This document shows, piece by piece, positions 57,501 to 61,789 of a stretch of 61,789 nt of DNA (the first letter of the stretch is position 1; the number at the start of each line of letters is the position of its first letter). The notes under the pieces were generated by a model, which saw nothing but the letters and a program-made list of their open reading frames with translations, was not told the DNA's origin and did not search any database. The position numbers were made by a program, and so were the translations under genes. The DNA is from Acanthaster planci (taxonomy: Eukaryota; Echinodermata; Asteroidea; Valvatida; Acanthasteridae). The stretch lies in assembly GCF_001949145.1 (NCBI RefSeq), contig NW_019091408.1, positions 1,055,595 to 1,117,383 of the forward strand, in the 5' to 3' direction.

Positions 57501-59099
57501 AACATTTAATCTCAATTTCAATTACAATGGCCGACTTATGAATAATGTCAGTTTTAAACGTGAATTATTGTGCTTTGGTCTATGCATATGGATTCAGACA
57601 GTTGTGGCTGTTACTCCACCGTTTCTGTCGTTTAATGCTTAATAGTTGTCATATCTTTCCATTACTAAAAATTACTGATCTTAGTCAACTTCGTTCTACA
57701 GAGTTTTGTTGCCAAACTGAAACGACTTCACTCATCAAGACTTGAGTCAAAGGCCTATGTTAAAGATGAAGGTATAATTATAGAAGAGGTTCAAGTTGAA
57801 AATCACTGCATAAAATGTTCAGTGATCAAACATGACAGTTTATTGCTACACTCTATTATTGGTAAGCAAGTTTCAATGCTGAACATGTTTCTAGTAATGT
57901 GGTTTTAGCCATCAATCATTGACGTTAAGGGACTCTTTACTCCCAAACGCCTGAACATTTACAAACTAATGGTAAAATAAGGCTTTATAATTACCAAGCA
58001 CGTTTTTTGTTGCGATCCACACATGTGACATCCACATATACGTTCATTTGCCGTGAGAAGAGGTAATGACATGTTATTCTTTTATTTATCTCTTTAGAAT
58101 TCAACAGGATAGCTTTACCTTATGCCGAAAGGAATACTATTCTTTTGATTTTCAATGCAGGTTTACGCCACTGTTTTGAAGCTGTCCGATAAAGGTGACC
58201 TTGAAGCAGCTGCCGGTGACGCAATCAACGAGAATCTGTTCATTCGAGAGGTCGATGTCACCAAGACAGAAACTATCAAGGCATTGGTTGACGAAATCAT
58301 TCGGGACAATGGGAGAATCGATGTTGTCGGTGAGAACATATTAGCTCAGGGTGTCAGGGACGAAGGTTAAAATGCACCTGACATGTTGGTGTGTACGTTT
58401 TTACTTTAGACTGTATATCTTTATACTTTATATATACTTTACCTGTCTATGGAAACCTTTTCTTTTAACAACCAGTTTAATTTGTTGCTTTATTTATAAG
58501 TTAATGCTGCTAAGATGATGTGATGGTTATCAGCCATACAGGAAAGAATGGTTGCTGAAACCAACAACATTAAAACTTTTACTTAAACACTTCCATTTAA
58601 ATATCAAGCACAACTATAAGGACTGGGTGTCAACCCACAAGTTCTTAAAGACAGCTTCCAAAAGCCAACGGATTTCTGTTTTTACTTGTCATTGAGGAGA
58701 TAGATCCAGGGTCTCTCCCTGTATGTAGAGGCCTGTATCCCCTCGCTGCTCGGAAATTAGTGTAGAAAAAAAATCTGATGCAGTCCTTCTTGGTTCGTGC
58801 CCCCTTTCCCGAAAGGGGGGCCTCCAGAACCCCCTGCAAAATTGCAGCCAAGTGACTTCAGTAGATTTGCGTCTTGTTAAAGTGAATTATCCCTTCATAT
58901 TCCACAGTTAACAATGCAGCGGTTAATGGCGTTGATGATCCTTTCTTCGCCAAATCACTGGGCTCCCTTGACCAAGCTCAGGCCATGATGGATGTCAATT
59001 TTTGGGGCCCGGCGCAAGTTATAAAAGCAGTGCTACCATTCATGCAGGAACAGAAATCCGGTCTTATCATCAACACTTCCAGTGAATCTGGAAAAACAG
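51437..59099 (+). CDS. Second SDR gene, HSD17B1/RDH8-like, partial (exon 1 of unit B with exons 2-3 of unit D)
   Basis: Intact pieces are exon 51437-51532, exon 58161-58329 and exon 58908-59099, with the same lengths (96, 169 and 192 nt) and phases as copy A. Together they give about 152 residues, nearly identical to copy A, with TGCSYGLG, VNNAAVNG and the catalytic-Ser segment INTSSES. Exons 4 and 5 are absent; in copy A exon 4 starts 2.9 kb after exon 3, while only 2.7 kb remains here, so they probably lie beyond the window. The exon 1 that sits in the same unit as exons 2-3 (57110) is dead. Joining 51437 to 58161 across two dead first exons is an inference from intact frame and splice sites. 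The reaction would be as for copy A. Confidence 0.7.
51533..54064. other. Unit B intron-like sequence and unassigned repeat
   Basis: Exon 1 is followed by only a short stretch resembling SDR intron 1. Then comes unrelated sequence, including a moderately GC-rich stretch at 52640-53490. That stretch has several short minus-strand frames rich in Ser, Thr, Pro and Gly (for example 53173-53490), which look like a frameshifted transposon-type reading frame of unknown family. A T-rich tract with repeated ACTTCATTTTTTG words lies at 53820-54020. Confidence 0.45.
54065..55259 (+). other. Flanks of SDR unit C
   Basis: 54065-54388 repeats the leader of unit D (GCTTTACTTTATTGCG, AAGTGCACGTACTTTGTGTAC). 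54487-54840 repeats its intron 1 start (CTTCAGAATAGACCTTATTT, CTTTCCCTGAAC). The rest to 55259 holds no gene that I can see. Confidence 0.7.
54389..54486 (+). pseudogene. SDR unit C exon 1, dead
   Basis: Starts MATKVVLITGCSYGL and then hits TAG because the sequence has a 2-nt gain (CTATAGG where unit B has CTGGG). The remainder matches exon 1 out of frame, and the final AAG before the donor is AAT. Upstream leader and downstream intron segments are also duplicated, but no exon 2 follows in this unit. Confidence 0.88.
55262..55349. repeat. Pentanucleotide microsatellite at a LINE 3' end
   Basis: On the plus strand, ATTGC/ACTGC units grade into repeated ATTGT. The frames translated through it are artefacts. 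It directly abuts the 3' end of the minus-strand LINE fragment and may derive from that element's tail. Confidence 0.9.
55350..55985 (-). pseudogene. Non-LTR retrotransposon (LINE) fragment, reverse transcriptase C-terminal region
   Basis: On the minus strand, in order: FLGLCTDENLTWNHHIDVLC (about 55950-55880), LSYLDYGL and FNKLFKLQKKAVRTV (55790-55680), then NHTTPLFAKFNILKLYD, HETRSSPKG and GVIYWNEL (to about 55420). This is the usual end of a LINE pol after the reverse-transcriptase core. Frameshifts occur near 55812 and 55600. Only about 0.65 kb of the 3' end is present, as expected for a 5'-truncated insertion. Its 5' break at about 55985 joins sequence shared with SDR unit B (near 49680), so it appears inserted into duplicated SDR flank. 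The clade is not assigned. Confidence 0.85.
55986..57109 (+). other. Upstream region of SDR unit D
   Basis: Duplicated counterpart of 33330-34341. It shares GAGTACGCATCCTGCTTGAAT, the TTATGCTTGATTTTCTCGTTA segment and the leader ending at GACAAGCAGGATTTGAGA before the ATG. It includes a short TATC-rich tract near 56745. Confidence 0.7.
57110..57205 (+). pseudogene. SDR unit D exon 1, dead
   Basis: Same length as the intact exon (96 nt) but with a TAA inside the glycine motif (MTPKVVLITGSS-stop-GLGLAE). A destroyed donor reads AAG|ATAGCT instead of GT. Intron 1 after it is collinear with copy A up to exon 2 at 58161, so this was the native first exon of the downstream exons. Confidence 0.92.
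57206..58160 (+). other. Intron 1 of SDR unit D
   Basis: Collinear with copy A intron 1, longer by inserted segments. Shared parts include ATGGCCGACTTATGAATAAT and CGTGAGAAGAGGTAATGACA. No gene is seen. Confidence 0.8.
58161..58329 (+). CDS. SDR unit D exon 2, intact
   Basis: 169 nt with the same acceptor (CAATGCAG), donor (G|GTGAGA) and phase as copy A. Most differences are silent; Lys to Glu in the INENLF segment is one exception. Open frame and splice sites suggest selection or recent duplication. Confidence 0.92.
58908..59099 (+). CDS. SDR unit D exon 3, intact
   Basis: 192 nt between TTCCACAG and GTAAAG, with phase matching copy A. It encodes VNNAAVNGVDDPFFAKSLG to the catalytic INTSSESGKT. 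It carries only a few residue changes from copy A, including Ile to Val, Pro to Ser and Thr to Ser. Confidence 0.92.
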
Positions 59100-59526
59100 G
59101 TAAAGTGCATGAATTGCCTAACCGCCAACATCATGTGAGAGTAACTCGGTATGCCCTCGTTATGAAAATCCCCAGTTCACCGACTGCGCTGTATCAACCA
59201 ACCCACGAGCCACGTCATTCTGCAATAGTGACATCACCCAACTCAACCATTAGAATACCCTTATTGATCCAAAGCACCCACTGAGTTGCCCAGTATCTCT
59301 CAATACATAATCAATCTATCCAGGTTTGACCGAGTATCTTTCATCTGAACAACCAATTTGCCATCCGGTATAAACCATATTGACAAAGTCAGCTCAGGAA
59401 CTAAGGGGTCATCAATTATGTCATCATTCTCACAAGCGTACAAACTGTATGCTGGGGGAGGGGTGCATTGGTTGCTTTAGAAACATGTGAAAAATCATAT
59501 TATAGACCGGCCAACTATCACCCCGC
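59100..59526 (+). other. Start of SDR unit D intron 3
   Basis: The first ~200 bp matches copy A intron 3 (GTGCATGAATTGCCTAACC, GTATGCYCTCGTTATGAAAA). After that the sequence diverges. No gene is recognised. Confidence 0.75.
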
Positions 59527-61070
59527 AACAATCTCTCTCTCTCTCTCTTCAACTACACGACGCCACGGCACGAGGGCTCCCTTGCGTCGTGCCGTCCCTT
59601 CGCCTTCTTACCATTTCGTTTGTACACACAAGACGCGTCGTGCGTCGCGTCGTGCGGTGCATCGCGTCGCCTATTACGTCGCCTGAAGCACGATGCGACG
59701 CACGACACGACGCTTCCTGAGCTGTCGCCCTTTGCTTCATGGTGTTAATAGAGGGCGACTTTAATGCTTTCTTTCATTTCCGTCCCCGAGCTTGCAAAGT
59801 ACATGTTACTCGTTCTTTGGTGTTGATTTTTCTTGTTTTTTATTTCATCCTTTCCTCATCAATTAGGATTGATTTCTGTCATATTTTATTTTTTTTAATG
59901 AAAAAAGAGCAAATAGAAACTCTGCGTGTGTAGGAACTGCTCTCACATACTAAGTGTAAGCCCAGAACTCGTCACTCTTTAACTTAGCCGGTCGATCCTT
60001 GTTCGAATGTCCCCACAAAAGGAGTTTCCATTTGTGGTAGATTTGTAACCTTATGAATATTTCCCTGTGGTCTATATATATGGGCAAATTCCCGAGTAGT
60101 ACTCCCATCCCTCCAGACAATTTGTCCACAATTGTACCACCGAAAGTTTGACCACGGGTTTAGGTAAATACCACCCAGTCTGCACTATATTATTACCCTC
60201 AGATATTCCATCTTCAGTCATCCTTCAGTCTTCCTCGTTAACTTCATAAGCACCACACTTTCAATTATATTTACTAAACCACTGAAGATCCTGCTTTCAT
60301 TGTGACGATGTCTTTTCTTCAACTCTGTTTGGCCACGTACATAATTTGTCAATCAGATCCACATTTACATTTTTGTAACCACGTAATAATGATTGATGTA
60401 TTGTAACTCAGAATGGATTTACAAATAATTTTAAAGATCAAAGTTAGAGCAGGAAAAGCTAAAACCTTGTTGTGGCTGACGTTAATGTTATTTATTTCCT
60501 GAAGACAATGCTGATTGGTCGCGAAGCTTTTTCTGAATACATTTTGAAAAGAAAAACTTTTCTTCAACAACTTACTCTTAATGAAAACAGATAAATGCAC
60601 GAAAAACAACAACAGAGTCAAGGCCTACTACCTATGGCATGCAATGTGCAAGCACGGGCTGGGGGAAGGAAATTAAAGAAAACAGCAAAGGCGCCCTCTA
60701 TAAACACCATGAAGCAAAGGGCGATAGCACGCGACGCGTCGTGCTTGTTTCGTGCGTTGCGTAGTGCTTCAGGCGACGTAATAGGCGACGCGATGCACCA
60801 CACGATGTACGATGCGACGTACGACGGCACGACGCGACGGGCGACGGAAGGGGCGACGTTACACAGAAAAAAAATGCAGCAAGGAGAGGACCTCAGACAG
60901 CACGACACGACGGCACGACGCGACGCACTACGCGTTGTGTGTGTACACACGAAGTGGCAAGAAGGCGACAGTTCGACCCAACGGCATGACGCAAGGGAGC
61001 CCTCGTGCCTTCGCGTCGTGTAGTTGCGTCGCCTGGAGGGAGGCAAGAGAGAGAGAAAGAGAGAGAGAGA
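59527..61070. repeat. Inverted pair of CGACG-rich arrays, possible fold-back element
   Basis: The left arm (59527-59775) and right arm (60655-61070) are inverted copies. Both run CT/GA microsatellite, CACGAGGGCTCCCTTGCGTC, a CGTCGTGCGTCGC-type array, ATTACGTCGCCTGAAGCAC, CCCTTTGCTTCATGGTGTT and ATAGAGGGCG. About 880 bp of AT-rich DNA lies between. The right arm has an extra segment. Frames called here come from the arrays. It would lie in intron 3 of the second SDR gene. Confidence 0.85.
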
Positions 61071-61739
61071 AAAAAAAAGTTTGTTGTAAATAGTAACAGC
61101 GTACAAGTGCATTTTACAGTTTATGTACGCACTTTCCCTTGTGTGGAAAGGTGCCCTGCTAAATGCTCAGCGTGCTCAAAATACCCAAGTTTGTACATGT
61201 ACGTAACAATGCAAAAAATCATTGTAACCACATAGCCCAGCTGTATACTTTTTACCACTTTTTATAAGCTTTTGTGAAGAGGGGGAAAATCAAATCAAAC
61301 GTACATTTGCTGACTGCTATTCTTGATCACAAAGAATGAACACTTTTATTTTAAGTATTACACTGAGCAATTTGTCCCTAATTTTTACATGCCGAACTGA
61401 AAGAAGGAATTTGCCCGGGCAATCGGAAGACCGCAAATGTTGAGACCTGTCATGGACATTGTTTTTCCTCCTGCCACAATTCTCTGGTGGCCTACTGCAC
61501 ATTAACAGCCGTACATTGCGTGTTAGAATGGGTCCCCAGGCACCACAGGGAAATAATCATTTATTCTGGACTCTTTTAGAAGGGGGCAGGAAAAAGAGTA
61601 CGCCTTGTACGCTTTTGAAAAAGACAAAATGGATAACCCCTAACCGGAAGGCTTATATCTAAGGGCAGATCCAGGATGTTTTACCTGTTGGAGGCTTTAG
61701 AAACCTTTTGGTTGGGGGATTACTATGGAATTCCATATC
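61071..61739. other. No gene recognised
   Basis: AT-rich sequence with no supportable exon. SDR exon 4 was looked for by its YAATK motif and was not found. Confidence 0.5.
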
Positions 61740-61789
61740 TGCCGTCGTCCGTCGTGCGTCGCCCGTCGTGAGTCGCCCGTCGTGCGTCG
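61740..61789. repeat. Start of another CGTCGTGCGTCGC array at the window edge
   Basis: Repeated CGTCGTGCGTCGCC-type units run off the end of the window. The composition is the same as the arrays in the inverted pair at 59527-61070. Confidence 0.85.

Noticed and set aside
60595-61112. Arg- and Thr-rich frames of 142 and 164 codons
   Set aside because: They are read from CGACG-rich arrays that are open in several frames at once.
21000-61240. Many ACATGTACATGT-like palindromes
   Set aside because: They are scattered throughout intergenic and intronic DNA with no fixed position relative to genes; probably a general compositional feature of this genome.

Overview
This is animal genomic DNA. It shows exon-intron genes with GT-AG junctions, long AT-rich introns, many decayed transposons and two assembly gaps (24429-24685 and 50568-51238). 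Gene content (a leucine-rich-repeat relaxin-receptor-type GPCR, a muscarinic-type GPCR and an HSD17B1/RDH8-type short-chain dehydrogenase), together with abundant short motifs such as TAGGCCT and ACATGTACATGT, suggests a marine deuterostome invertebrate, most likely an echinoderm or hemichordate. That assignment is inference; no species marker was read.

Layout. 1-5800: no host gene recognised. A GC-rich block (about 880-3110) carries a near-perfect 27-bp-arm hairpin, and a broken Ty3/gypsy pol remnant lies on the minus strand (4521-5611). 6773-17836 (+): the 3' part of a type C LGR / relaxin-receptor-like GPCR in seven exons (one 72-nt LRR exon, hinge plus TM1, TM2-4, TM4-5, TM6, TM7, tail). 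Its introns hold a dead Tc1 element (11388-12791), a tRNA-like SINE head and a fold-back MITE. 17837-27136: repeat-rich intergenic DNA. 27137-31323 (+): a complete two-exon, 451-residue muscarinic-acetylcholine-receptor-like GPCR whose acetylcholine-contacting residues are nearly all replaced. 34342-41690 (+): a complete five-exon, 292-residue SDR. 41691-49900: intergenic DNA with minisatellites, a perfect 25-bp-arm hairpin and a diverged second copy of a 1.2-kb repeat. 49900-59099 (+): a duplicated SDR region with three further first exons (one intact, two dead) and one set of exons 2-3; the remaining exons would lie past the window edge. 59527-61789: inverted CGACG-rich arrays.

The three genes share a strand but show no operon-like or pathway link. 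The receptors would act at the plasma membrane and the SDR in NAD(P)-dependent steroid or retinoid metabolism. The observations most worth following up are the muscarinic-like receptor without an acetylcholine pocket; the SDR array in which the native first exon of the second gene is dead while an intact one lies 6.6 kb upstream; and a long inverted repeat in an SDR intron with a THAP zinc-finger start in both arms.
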